This document shows positions 1-11,436 of a DNA stretch of 64,000 nt, one piece after another. How positions within the stretch are numbered: position 1 is the stretch's first letter; each line of letters begins with the position of its first letter. Both the position numbers and the translations under genes were made by a program. Origin of the DNA: Siderastrea siderea (lineage: Eukaryota > Cnidaria > Anthozoa > Scleractinia > Rhizangiidae). Under the pieces are notes generated by a model, which worked only from the letters and a program-made list of their open reading frames with translations, was not told the DNA's origin and ran no database searches. The stretch lies in NCBI GenBank assembly GCA_964030785.1, contig OZ034975.1, forward strand, positions 36,903,069 through 36,967,068, given 5' to 3'.

Positions 1-613
1 TTGGGGCTCTAGCTCTGGCAGGAAAAAATTTTTCCGAATTTTTCTTTTTCATTTAGCTTCCGTCATTGAAGACATCTTATCTGCAACTTAAATGGTGTCG
101 TTGACGCAACAAAACAACACTCAAATTCAAACGTATTACACAAGGGGGAACCCTATTTGAGACTGTGAAATTTTCAAAATCTAAAATGCCATATCTCATC
201 CATTATTCGTCACATCGACAAACTGTTTTCAGTAATCAACTCCTCTTGAAGGTTCTTTCTAAAACACTAGTAAAATTGTACAAATTCTAAAATTTTATTT
301 TAGAGAATAGTATGACGTCACCAGTTTGACGTCATAATTTGAAATTTGGCATCACCATTCCCGTCAAATTGTTTGGCACAAAGTCCCATATCAAATTACC
401 AAGTTTGGTAAAGAAATGATGAAAAGTAACAGAATTATTGAAAATTAACCAAAAAACCCACTTTTTCATGCAACATTTTGGGGGTTGTCTGGCCTCACCG
501 TGAAAAGATCCCCGAGTCCTCTCAAACTATCAAACTTACACTAACTTTCATAATTCACTAACTCGCCGACGTCTGCGAATTCACGCCAGATGAATGTAGA
601 TGAAACTTTAGGT

Positions 614-645
614 TGTTAATCATTCCAGCAGTATGGAATGATTAA
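614..645. repeat. Palindrome GTTAATCATTCCA...TGGAATGATTAAC
   Basis: Two 13-base arms are perfect inverted copies separated by a 6-base loop (gcagta). The right-hand arm recurs near 1038-1052 as tatggaatgattaac. This looks like the debris of a small inverted-repeat element. Confidence 0.7.
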
Positions 646-1109
646 CACCCTAAGGTGTGTATGTAACCTCGAATCCAGATCAAGTAAATCTCTTTGTAAA
701 GATTTCTTCGTTCTCGAAATTGAGTAGTCATAGCCTTGTTGGTAAAAACTTGTTTCTGCCTATAAAGCTATAACCCGTTTTCGAAGCAGGGCCGGAAATC
801 GGTGACGCGTAGTTGAAGGGTGGGAAACCAGCGTAACAAACGATATTAAACGGGAAAACGGAAACAACATTTGTTGAACGTCTAGATGGGTAGCCTGCGC
901 CCCGAAGTTGCTTGCAAAAAAAAAAAAAAGAAAAAAAAAGAAACAAACAAATAAACAAATAACAGAGGTAGACCTTTACGTTCAAGATGCTGGTGTAGTT
1001 ACAAATATAAGACAGCTGAATATTTCTTGCCGCATTAGTATGGAATGATTAACCCTTTTAAGACTGGGGGAGGGGGGGATTCAGCCCGCATGGACTTTGG
1101 ACGTTCATG

Positions 1110-1560
1110 GCTTTCTTAATAAGCAAGCTTAGGTCACCAAACTTGGTGAATTTTTGGGAAACAATTCGGTATTGCCACTCTTTGTCCATCAAGTCTGACG
1201 TTACTTCAGCAACCACTTTCTGTCAGGCGGTTTTTTTTCCGGATTTTGATTTTCCCCTTTTCAACGGAAAACTGTATTTTTCCTGAAGTAACTTAAATAA
1301 ACACTTTTAGATCATTTTTGTATCCTTTTATTGCTTTTAATTAGTTTTTGGTCAATTTTGGAGGTTTTGGAAAAAGCAAGAAATCTAAGATGGTGGATGC
1401 AAGATGGCCGCCATTTGAGAACATGTCGTAATTCTTGCGTCATATGACGTCACCAACTCCCGTTGCGGACCCCAAAAGAAACATTTTCGGACCTACTATC
1501 TGCTCTCTAAGTTTCGTTGTCATAGTTTTAATATTCTCGAAGTTAAAGGGGGGAAAGGGG
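1110..1560 (+). repeat. Dispersed repeat, copy 1 (inverted partner at 46260-46715)
   Basis: Several blocks match the reverse complement of 46260-46715 in the same order: accaaacttggtga, an aagatgg block, an aattcttgcgtcatatgacg-like block, gttgcggacc, and a tactatctgctctc-like block. The two copies are clearly homologous but diverged. No coding potential is recognised. The family is unidentified. Confidence 0.65.
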
Positions 1561-1782
1561 GGAGGGCAGAATCCGTCGGCCCTCGGTCCCACAAGACCAA
1601 AAGAAAACCTCGATCTGAATAATGTTATACATTGATTAACGCTTTCTTCACTTAGAGCGTGGAGCCTATCCTTTCTCCATACACTGGGCATCTCGTGTTT
1701 CAAGGTAGTTTAACATAAACCCACGGTGTCCTTTAGTCGGATGACATTAGAAGTTTAAAATTAAATTTGTTTGTCTTCTCAG

Positions 1783-1851
1783 GAGACGTATGTCAACATG
1801 CAAGAATATGACACCAGTGAATACGGTTATATTGACGATCTTTTGGAATAG
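1783..1851 (+). CDS. Receptor tyrosine kinase gene A, terminal exon (partial gene)
   Basis: After the acceptor tcttctcag an open 69-nt exon encodes a 22-residue C-terminal tail beginning ETYVNMQEYDTS and ending YIDDLLE, then TAG at 1849-1851. It is nearly identical to the terminal exon of gene B (53266-53334), with the same length and phase 0 start. Compared with B, the motif is YVNM rather than YVNL and DC is replaced by EY. YVNM fits both a YxN (Grb2 SH2) and a YxxM (PI3K p85 SH2) docking consensus; that role is inferred from the motifs. The rest of gene A lies upstream of the window. Confidence 0.85.
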   Translation, partial: ETYVNMQEYDTSEYGYIDDLLE

Positions 1852-2845
1852 GGGGTAGAAAGAGCTGCAAAAAAATCCCTCTTTGGTCTCCCGATGGCGA
1901 AAGAATGAGCCTTAAGGGCAACGAATTTTGAACAACATTTAGAAACCAGCAGTTAGTAGACAGTTATGAGATAGAGGCAGTTGCTTGAAATATTTGAATT
2001 ATATTCTACATAGAATCTAGGACACTAAAAGCAATAAATGTTATTAGATAATGTAGATAATAGGTAAATTGCTTTTGCAAAGTTAGTGGTAAGTTTAGAA
2101 AAGACGACAAGAGAAAGTGACTCCAATAAATGTTAACAAACACACTCACTCACTCTCTCCCTCCCCATCTTACAGACTCAAAATTAAAATGAAACTTGCT
2201 CAGCGAATTATCCGCATACATTCGCAAGATTTCTCTTGAACTCGACAGAATTGAAAAAGGAGTAAATTAACCCTCGGACGTACAAGCCAAGTCACACCCC
2301 CACCGTGGTAGAAGGCGGGGGGGGGGGGTGTTGATGGAAACTCCTCCCTTAGGTTTTCTCTACGTTACAATGTTTCGAAAAGATTTTACCTTTAGTGGAA
2401 AGCCTGTGACTCGCTCTACAAAATGAGGTACATATTATGGGTTGCTGCGCTGTAGGGGACATGTGACGTCATCCAAGATGGCCGCCATTTTGGGCCCCGT
2501 CTTGGATTTTGCCGAAAATTAGAAATTGTCAGAAAACGTAAAAAATTGGAAGTTTTTGATGCTGAACATGTAGAATATAAAGTAATTAAACATTTTGCTG
2601 CTTTCTTGTTAACATTTTGTGCATTTTTCACCTAGAAAGGGCAAAAACACATTTTTCTTGAACAATGGCTTGACCACCTGTTACTTATGACGTCATATCT
2701 TGTAACCATAGCAACCGATTCTCACCAGACTTGTGTCAAAATGTGTCTAAGGGATATGCATACAGCTACTGAAAACGGCAGGTGTACATTGTAATTCGTC
2801 TTGGAAAAGTTCAAGAAAAACCTTAGTGGGGGGGGGGGGGGGGTT
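1852..2845. other. Gene A 3' UTR and flanking non-coding sequence
   Basis: No gene is seen. AATAAA motifs at 2033-2038 and 2125-2130 are plausible polyadenylation signals for gene A. Further right there are ATGGCCGCCATTTT-containing repeat fragments near 2476 and two G homopolymers near 2318 and 2828-2843. Confidence 0.5.
2033..2130 (+). terminator. Candidate poly(A) signals of gene A
   Basis: AATAAA occurs at 2033-2038 and at 2125-2130, about 180 and 275 bases after the stop codon of gene A. Which one is used cannot be told from sequence alone. Confidence 0.45.
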
Positions 2846-2856
2846 GCATCCACCCC

Positions 2857-3950
2857 AACCTCGTCCCCAGGGTCTTCTCGCCTTCCAAAATGGCGGCGGC
2901 TCGGGAGAAGACCCTGGCACACAGCAGATCACGTGTCTCCAACGAGGATGGAGATGTATTCAAAATGGCAGCTATGGCGAAAAGGGTGAGAAGAACTGGG
3001 TACGAGATGCTAAGGTGAAGATAAACAAAATGGCGGAAAAAGCTGAAGTTCAGTTAAAGAAAAAATAGGAACAACAGACACGTTTTGCATGTAAGAGTCT
3101 TAGGAATACGCCAAAGTGTTAGAGGTCTTGGTTTTGCTGTTCATTGTTTCTTTTTTGTTATTTTAAAGTTAGGAGTAATGGGTTTGAGCGTACTCTACTG
3201 CGGAACTCCGTACCGCTATTTGATTCAATGTTGCTCAAGTGAACATATTATATTTTTGTTTCATGAGGCTTTAGGCAATAAATTTTCTTATCGTTACATT
3301 GTTACAAATCTGTCCATCTTAAATATTGTGATAAATCCGTCCTTCTTAACATTATATGCTTCAGCTTAAGACTTTTCGAATATATCAGGCTCAGATTAAG
3401 CTTGAAATATGGAGTGAGCTCAGGCCTTTAATAGAAAATGACTCATTTTTTTATTTATTTATTTATTTATTTACTTACTTATTTATTTATTTAAGCTTAT
3501 TTACAGTGCAACCTCGATTTAACGAAGTGCACGGGAATGGGAAAGAGCAGTGTTGTATGGACTGGTTAAACTAAGTTTTGATCTGGCATATTCCAGGGGC
3601 TGCTTTGGAGGCAGTGATAATCATTTGGGCTTTCTTCAATTTATTTGTGCCCTTTCCTTGTGCTACAGGTTTGCTTGTACAGTTGCAGATCTCCAGGCTT
3701 TGTCGCTTTCAATATTGTTTTCTACACTTTAGTTTCAGTAAGTCTCATTAAATACTAGAACTGAGGAGATTGTGAGAAATAAAGCATTTTAACAGTGGAT
3801 AGATAAAGTCCTCTTTGCATGTTAGACCAGTTCTGGGGATAATATTCTCAGGTTTGAAAAATTTTCTGCTTAACAACTTCAATCAATTGAGTTATCTGGG
3901 TGTAGTTTGAAAGTGTTTGAAAAATTTAAATCAATGGGAAAGAGAGGATT
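2857..3950 (+). repeat. Left terminal inverted repeat of the 9.6-kb transposon
   Basis: It matches the reverse complement of 11437-12451 over most of its length: a CCCAGGGTCTTCT terminal block, an open frame starting at 2890, a gtaagagtcttaggaatacg block, a taatgggttt block, and an inner end at agagaggatt. The two arms differ around 3440-3590, where this arm carries a (TTTA)n run (about 3450-3495) followed by sequence not shared with the other arm. A short hairpin formed by AGGGTCTTCTC and GAGAAGACCCT lies at 2869-2911. Confidence 0.75.
2890..3018 (+). CDS. Small open frame in the left transposon arm (42 aa)
   Basis: ATG at 2890 opens a 42-codon frame starting MAAAREKTLAHSRSRVSNED and ending GYEMLR, then TGA at 3018. 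The same frame is kept in the right arm (12290-12418, minus strand) with a few substitutions. The end of the frame overlaps ctaaggtgaag, which resembles a splice donor, so it might instead be a first exon pointing inward. No family is recognised. Conservation may only reflect homology of the arms, so coding status is uncertain. Confidence 0.3.
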   Translation: MAAAREKTLAHSRSRVSNEDGDVFKMAAMAKRVRRTGYEMLR

Positions 3951-5590
3951 TCAGGGAAAAAAAAGGAGAGAAAAAGATTTCATGAAGTTTTGAAATTGGA
4001 GTTTGTAGTTAGGCCTTTAGCCCCAGTAGTGACAAACAAACATCCAATTTCTCCTTACAGTATCACTACTTGTTCAAACATACAGGCCCTGCACACTAAA
4101 AACTAAAGTGTAATTTTAAAACCGGAAAAATGTAAAATTACACTTGATCATTGTGTAGGCCATTACTCTAAAATTATGGCGTAGAGTTACTCTTGATACT
4201 GGGTATCATTACACTGTGTTTAGGTGTAATACCTTTCGAAGTTTTACGGGGGTAATATTACAAAGTTATCAGTGTACTGTTACTATTTTTGTAATTATAA
4301 AATAACACGACAGCTCTTGTGTGCTTTTAAGCCTTCACACAGTATCAATTTACACCACAGGAAGGGTAGTTTTAAACTAGTAAATTTGTAGAATGAAAAA
4401 TACATTCTGATGTTGGTTGAGGCAAATAACTGAGTAATATCACACAGTTGTAAGAATATATTTACGCTCCTTTACTTGTAAAATAGAACCCAAAAACCAC
4501 TGAAGTCTGGTGCAAATAACGGCAAGGAGAAGTGTACATTTAAACTCTTCACTTGCAAAAAGTAGCCAGACTGAGATCTTATAGGTCTTGCAACACCCTG
4601 GCCTACCTCACGTAATAAGAAAATTTGGCGGATCGTGCGATCGATCGCGAATGAGTTCAGTTCTGATGTGATCCACTAGCTTTTTAAAACCCTGAAAAAG
4701 CAAGTGGCTGCATTCTTGTTTGTAGCAGAAGTAGGCTTCAGCTGCAGCCAAGACTAACTGAAAGCCTCCCTTCAGTCGGAAATTCGCAACATGATTTTAG
4801 TGAAGATACACGAGAGATCATTTCCATGCGGATTAAAGCAACAGTGACTCCATTTTCTGCGGTTCTAATCAGCGCGGTTAACCGCAGCACGTTTACATTT
4901 CGATGCGAAGACCCTTTGTTTCTTATCACTTCTCAATTTCTGCTTTGACACTCGGATATTGAAATTTTAATTACGTTCTTTCTGTTTAAAGTAAAGAGAC
5001 CACGTATAATAAACGCCGCAGTTTTACAGTAATACAAGCTAATATAAGCTATTTTTCGAGCAGTACACGAACATGCAATGAGTGTCATTATGTTTTAATG
5101 CTGACCGGAAAAGAAACTTGATAAACAGCGACTCAGGTATTTCCTGTACAGATATATCACGTAATCGCGGTTACTCAAACGACATTTGTTTGATCTGTAA
5201 GACCCTTTGTATCCTATCACTGCTCCGTTTATGCTTTCGTACTTTCAATTCGGACCTCACGTTTGAATTAGTCTTTTCTGTTCTTATTAAGCGAAGCTTC
5301 ATGAACTTTGCATGGCAAAGAATCTACATTATTGCCGCAGATCTACTGTTTGCCAATCAGTACACGAACAGTGTCTCTAATCGGTTACCGGGATCGGAAG
5401 TTTAATTGACAGGGTGGAAATTTTTCTCCAATCATGATGCCCATTGCTGATGACGAGAATTGACAACTTTGTTCAGTGCTCGAGCAGTATGCCCCTTTCT
5501 TTTCCGTCAGTCATCGAAGAAGGTCGTTAAGTTAAACCTCCGTGGTTTTATATATTTTTTCTAAACTCAAAAACTCGCCGTGGACTAGAG

Positions 5591-8500
5591 GAATGTGGAG
5601 CAATGGACAGCAGATGATGTGCGCGAATGGCTCACCAGTTTGGCGAAAACATATAACGAATATGCCAGTGTTTTTTCGGGTGAGTATAATTCGTAATTAA
5701 GTTGCTTTGTTCTAGATGTGCTCGTCACAAGTGCTTTGGTATGAAAAACCAATCGGGGTTTTCTCTAGGCTTTAGTTTCATAGATCATAGTTACTCATAG
5801 TTGAAGTAGTTCTTCTTGCTGAATAGCGTCATTTGGAAACGAAAACATGGCGGCGACCGCTTTCCTTATGTTTATGAGCTTTGAATTCGTGAATTGCGTG
5901 AACTTCTCCAATCAACTTAAATTGCATTTAAAGAAGAACAATTGACCCCGAAAGGGCCGACATGCGAGTAGTCGCGAAAAACACCCTTTTTATGTAATTA
6001 TTTTACATCATTTTGTCCTCCTGTATGATATGAGTGGACGTTGGCGAGGCGAGCACATTTTACCGCCAAAAAATCACGTGACACGACACCCCTTAACGTA
6101 ACCGAAATATTTCGCTTTTAGGAATGGATATTGATGGGGACGCGTTGCTTGGCTTAATAGAATTCGGAGGAAGTGAGTTAGCAGCACAATTGATTCCAAT
6201 GTTGGACACTGGCTGAAAATTACCAGGAAAATAAATCAGTTGCTCAGGGAGAGACTCAAACATGTAATTAGATATGGATCATGTGCTGACAGGGGGAAAA
6301 CTGGAACTAGCTAAATTAACCGCATGTTTTAATGGAGTGTTTATGCAGTGGAATTCGGTAAACATGCATGAAATTAAACAATCCCTTCTCCCTTCAAGGA
6401 AGCAGCGTGACAGTAATGAAATGTAAGGGAACGTCGTGACCTCCATATCAAGTTTACAGAAGTCTAAGCTGTGCTTTGTTTCAATCATGCCCCTGCCCCA
6501 CTGGCCAGGCAGTTATGTGAGGTGGTGATACACACGTTTGACTAACGACCCAGTCAGGTGGTTTTGCCCGTCTGCTACTGGGGGTCACGGCTGGAACAAA
6601 ACATGTTTAGAGTTATTTCTTATAGTTGAAATTATGTTAAACGTTAGCCTTGGTATAAAGTTTACAAACTCTTAGCTGTGTTTTGTTTCAATTATGGCCC
6701 TGGTCCACCGGCCAGGCAGTTATGTAAGGTGGTAATGCCCGCCTTTGACTAACAACCCAGTCAGGTGGTTTTGCCCGCCTGTTACTGGGGTCACGGTTGG
6801 AACAAAACATGTTTAGAGTTATTTTATAGTAGAAATTATGTCAAACATTAGCCTTGGTATAAAGTTCACAAACTCTTAGCTGTGTTTTGTTTCAATTGTG
6901 GCCCTGGTCCACCGGCCAGGCAGTTATGTAAGGTGGTAATGCCCGCCTTTGACTAACGACCCAGTCAGGTGGTTTTGCCCGCCTGTTACTGGGGGTCATG
7001 GCTGAAACAAAACATGTTTAGAGTTATTTTATAGTTAAAATTATGTCAATTATTAGCCTTGGTATAAAGTTTACAAACTCTTAGCTGTGTTCAGTTTCAG
7101 TTATGGCCCTGGTCCACCGGCCAGGCAGTTATGTAAGGGGGTAATGCCCACCTTTGACTAGCAACCCAGTCAGGTGGTTTTGCCCGCCTGTTACTGGGGG
7201 TCATGGCTGAAACAAAACATGTTTAGAGTTATTTTATAGTAGAAATTATGTCAAACATTAGCCTTGGTATAAAGTTTACAAACTCTTAGCTGTGTTTAGT
7301 TTCAGTTATGGCCCTGGTCCACCGGCCAGGCAGTTATGTCAGGTGGTAATGCCCACCTTTGACTAACGACCCAGTCAGGTGGTTTTGCCCGCCTGTTACT
7401 GGGGGTCATGGCTGAAACAAAACATGTTTAGAGTTATTTTATAGTAGAAATTATGTCAAACATTAGCCTTGGTATAAAGTGTACAAACTCTTAGCTGTGT
7501 TTAGTTTCAATTATAGCCCTGGTCCACCGGCCAGGCAGTTATGTAAGGTGGTAATGCCCGCCTTTGACTAACAACCCAGTCAGGTGGTTTTGCCCGCCTG
7601 TTACTGGGGGTCATGGCTGAAACAAAACATGTTTAGAGTTATTTTATAGTAGAAATTATGTCAAACATTAGCCTTGGTATAAAGTGTACAAACTCTTAGC
7701 TGTGTTTAGTTTCAATTATGGCCCTGGTCCACCGGCCAGGCAGTTATGTAAGGTGGTAATGCCCGCCTTTGACTAACAACCCAGTCAGGTGGTTTTGCCC
7801 GCCTGTTACTGGGGGTCATGGCTGAAACAAAACATGTTTAGAGTTATTTTATAGTAGAAATTATGTCAAACATTAGCCTTGGTATAAAGTGTACAAACTC
7901 TTAGCTGTGTTTAGTTTCAATTATAGCCCTGGTCCACCGGCCAGGCAGTTATGTAAGGTGGTAATGCCCGCCTTTGACTAACAACCCAGTCAGGTGGTTT
8001 TGCCCGCCTGTTACTGGGGGTCATGGCTGAAACAAAACATGTTTAGAGTTATTTTATAGTAGAAATTATGTCAAACATTAGCCTTGGTATAAAGTGTACA
8101 AACTCTTAGCTGTGTTTAGTTTCAATTATGGCCCTGGTCCACCGGCCAGGCAGTTATGTAAGGTGGTAATGCCCGCCTTTGACTAACAACCCAGTCAGGT
8201 GGTTTTGCCCGCCTGTTACTGGGGGTCATGGCTGAAACAAAACATGTTTAGAGTTATTTTATAGTTGAAATTATGTCAAACATTAGCCTTGGTATAAAGT
8301 TTACAAACTCTCAGCTGTGTTTAGTTTCAGTTATGGCCCTGGTCCACTGGCCAGGCAGTTATGTAAGGTGGTAATGCCCGCCTTTGACTAACGACCCAGT
8401 CAGGTGGTTTTGCCCGCCTGTTACTGGGGGTGAATGGCTGAAACAAAACATGTTTAGAGTTATTTTATAGTAGAAATTGTGTCAAACATTAGCCTTGGTA

Positions 8501-9510
8501 TAAAGTGTACAAACTCTTAGCTGTGTTTTGTTTCAATTATGGCCCTGGTCCACCGGCCAGGCAGTTATGTCAGGTGGTAATGCCCGCCTTTGACTAACGA
8601 TCCAGTCAGGTGGTTTTGCCCACCTGTTACTGGGGGTCGTGGCTGAAACAAAACATGTTTAGAGTTATTGTATAGTAGAAATTATGTCAAACATTAGCCT
8701 TGGTATAAAGTGTACAAACTCTTAGCTGTGTTTTGTTTCAATTATGGCCCTGGTCCACCGGCCAGGCAGTTATGTAAGGTGGTAATGCCCGCCTTTGACT
8801 AACAACCCAGTCAGGTGGTTTTGCCCACCTGTTACTGGGGTCACGGTTGGAACAAAACATGTTTAGAGTTATTTTATAGTTGAAGTTATGTCAATTATTA
8901 GCCTTGGTATAAAGTTTACAAACTCTTAGCTGTGTTTAGTTTCAGTTATGGCCCTGGTTCACCGGCCAGGCAGTTATGTAAGGTGGTAATGCCCGCCTTT
9001 GACTAATGACCCAGTCAGGTGGTTTTGCCCGCCTGTTACTGGGGGTCATGGCTGAAACAAAACATGTTTAGAGTTATTTTATAGTAGAAATTATGTCAAA
9101 CATTAGCCTTGGTATAAAGTGTACAAACTCTTAGCTGTGTTTAGTTTCAGTTATGGCCCTGGTTCACCGGCCAGGCAGTTATGTAAGGTGGTAATGCCCG
9201 CCTTTGACTAACGACCCAGTGAGGTGGTTTCGCCCGCCTGTTACTGGGCGTCATGGCTGGAACAAAACATGTTTAGAGTTAGTTTTTAGTCGAGGCTCTA
9301 CCCAGGTATCAAGTTCACAACGTATTAGTTGTGTTTTGGTTTGATAAGAAAAGTCAACATGATTTCTGTGCAATTTCTATTGTGTCACTTCTGTTAGGTC
9401 CTTACAAAGCAGGTGATGTCAGTGGAGTGCAAGAAACAGAAGGAAAATTAAGTAGACAAATAATGACTTTGCATAGAAGCAATCAAAGAGAAACAAAACC
9501 TCTCACTTAG
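5591..9510 (+). CDS. SAM-domain gene fragment (two strong exons, one candidate third exon)
   Basis: Exon 5591-5679, after an actagag acceptor-like site, encodes VEQWTADDVREWLTSL and continues to YASVFSG with donor gtgagt. Exon 6122-6172, after tcgcttttag, continues in phase with GMDIDGDALLGLIEF and ends at another gtgagt. Together they match the first two thirds of a sterile alpha motif fold: W, DV..WL, Y...F, IDG..LL. A third phase-compatible segment, 9398-9510 after a pyrimidine-rich ttctgttag, is open for 37 codons to TAG and has no recognised domain. If it is real, the 205-bp satellite lies in the last intron. An in-frame TAG just before exon 1 means the true start is upstream and not identified. 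SAM domains mediate protein-protein oligomerisation. It is either a captured host fragment or a gene of the element. Confidence 0.5.
6445..9320 (+). repeat. 205-bp tandem satellite, about 14 copies
   Basis: The phrase ccttggtataaag recurs at a steady 205-base spacing (6650, 6855, 7060, 7265, 7470, 7675, 7880, 8085, 8290 and onwards), with diverged edge copies at about 6445 and 9300. Each unit has three short hairpin-forming segments: CCTGGtccaccggCCAGG, AAGGtGGtaatgCCcgCCTT, and an outer CCAGT/ACTGG pair enclosing AGGtGGttttgCCcgCCT. Copies from about 7475 to 8290 alternate ttatagccct and ttatggccct, giving a near-identical 410-bp dimer period. Confidence 0.92.
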
Positions 9511-10982
9511 CGGACGTTGACAGTGTGGAACAAAGCTGAACAGGAAAAAGCGAAAGTTAAGAATTCAAAAAATAAAAATTATCTAAAGTACATGTGAATA
9601 CAACACGACTTCTGACAGTTTCAAGTTGTCCAGTGTTCACCGACATTCTAGAACTTCAACACTCATTGTTTTCACCACTAAGCAATAAGGCAATATAACA
9701 TAGGAGCAAACTAATGAAATCTCCTGGTTCAATTTATAGTTTCTCATCGTTGTTGAGTAATGTATCACACAAAGTTAATTAATACATTCTTCATACAATT
9801 TATTTTGGGCAAAGTTAAAAAACAGTAGCTGTAGGCGAATTGACCGTTAATGTTATAAGAAGTCCTTCTTACTGCTAAGTTTTAAAAATTGCTTGCGAAG
9901 TTCGTGCAAGTTTTAGAGGTTTTCAGTAATGAGCGTGTTTCTTTGTATGTTTTTGCATGTAAAAAATAACTAGCTGCTTACTCTTCCATTAAAAAAATTG
10001 CAAGTAATTTGCAAAGAAACTATTTAACTGTGTGAGTCATTGCCTCTTCACACAAGTCATGGCTGACGATGCAGGTTACAAGGTGCTTGTGTAATGTTAC
10101 GTGGGATATAGTTGTAAATACCCTTCATTACACTTTTTTGGGGGGCAAAATTATAACTACTTTAAGTGTAATTTTACCTTTGTAAATTTGTGTAAAATTA
10201 CTCGCCAAAAAAAGGCTACCGGGGCTGGCAAGGTAACTACACCATCATCTGGTGTAATATTACGCACTGTTTTGATTCCATTACACTGATTTAATGTGTA
10301 ATTTTATACATGGCAGAATTGTAAAACACTCGTTTTACACTATTATGCGTGTAAAAATACCATCCGTTCTAGTGTTAAACTACACCGCTCCACTGTGTGT
10401 AAAAATACACCCCCAAAAAAGGCTGCCGGGGCTGGCAAAAATTTTACACTATTTTTTTGTGTAATCCTACACTTTAATTTTAAGTGTGTGAGAATAAAGG
10501 AAATGATCACCAAAAATAAAATGTCTGGATGTTTATGTGAATTCTCTCCAGTAGTACCATAAGACATTTACGGAGAATAGTGAGGAAAACATGTTTGTTG
10601 ATATCGGGGCTTAAAGTTAAGAACAAGGAAAGGAATATCATAATTGACTGCTATCAACCTGGGGTGCTCTTATGTGGATATCAGTTTTTGATGGTCTCTT
10701 AAAATGATTTCCCATCTCATGTCTCTACTTTAAACCTATTCTCATGTCAATCTAAGCGAAATAAAAAGGGTTTGCAGATCCAATTAGAACACCACAAAAA
10801 TCCACTAAAAGTTACAACAGAGGTTCAAAGAAATAACGAGTCATCCTAAAAGTGGGATTTGTAACTTAAGGTTATGTGCTGATCAATTCGAATCTTCAAC
10901 ATCCTCCCATCCTGCCCCTCCCCTCCGGGCACACCTCAGATATTTGGCTACATGTATTTTCCTTGCCCGAGGAGTAGGGAAT

Positions 10983-11430
10983 TTGATACGAAGGTCCTGT
11001 GTGTATCACTCGGTCAGTTGTACGATAATTCTATCAATTGTGTATTACCCCGTCAGTTGTGCGTTACTTGGTCACTTGTGTAACCTTTCTGTCAGTTGCA
11101 TGTTGCAAGTTGCAGTTGGAAGTTGTGCATCACTTGGTCAGTTGTGCATTTCTCTGCCAGTTCTGTGTCATTCACTGGATTGCATGATAACGCTGTCAGT
11201 TGTGCATTACTCCGTCAGTTGTGTACTTCCCCATCAGTTGTGCATTACTCGGTCAGTTGTGTACTTCTCTGTCAGTTGTGCATTACTCGATCAGTTGTGT
11301 ATTACCCAGTCAGTTGTCTCACACTCGGTCAGTTGTGTTACACTCAGTCAGTTGGATGATGATTCCGTCAGTTGTTTATTACTCCGTCAGTTGTGTACTA
11401 TTCCATCACTTGTGTATTACTCCCTCAGGT
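10983..11430 (+). repeat. 19-bp minisatellite (tcagttgtgtattactcgg)
   Basis: Consecutive units of 19 bases, tcagttgtgcattactcgg and variants, run from about 10983 to 11430, most regular from about 11190 onwards. Because 19 is not a multiple of three, the array reads open in all three forward frames. This explains the overlapping open frames of 162, 87 and 138 codons here; they are not called genes. Confidence 0.85.
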
Positions 11431-11436
11431 GAGTTC

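Larger units (their letters stand above)
1..1782. other. Intronic sequence before the last exon of RTK gene A
   Basis: No exon is recognised here. Because the terminal exon of gene A starts at 1783 behind a good acceptor (tcttctcag), this stretch is read as the last intron of gene A. The preceding kinase exon, which would encode a sequence like the YKIMLQCW block of gene B, is not found, so it should lie left of the window. The stretch contains a perfect palindrome (614-645) and a dispersed repeat (1110-1560). The open frames seen here are short and cross repeats. Confidence 0.55.
4089..10484. mobile_element. Inverted structure with TGTAATTTTACA subterminal motifs
   Basis: The left edge (cacactaaaaactaaagtg) and the reverse-complemented right edge (cacacttaaaattaaagtg) match apart from a few differences. 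Both flanks are crowded with gtgtaa/ttacac motifs in both orientations: about 4089-4390 on the left and 10084-10490 on the right. The right cluster also contains a repeated caaaaaaggctnccggggct block (around 10205 and 10413). No convincing target duplication is found, so the ends are approximate. It sits inside the larger inverted-repeat transposon and encloses the SAM exons and the satellite. Confidence 0.5.

Noticed and set aside
6445..9320. Regularly spaced repeats that could look like a CRISPR array
   Set aside because: The whole 205-base unit is repeated with no unique spacers, and the context is eukaryotic.
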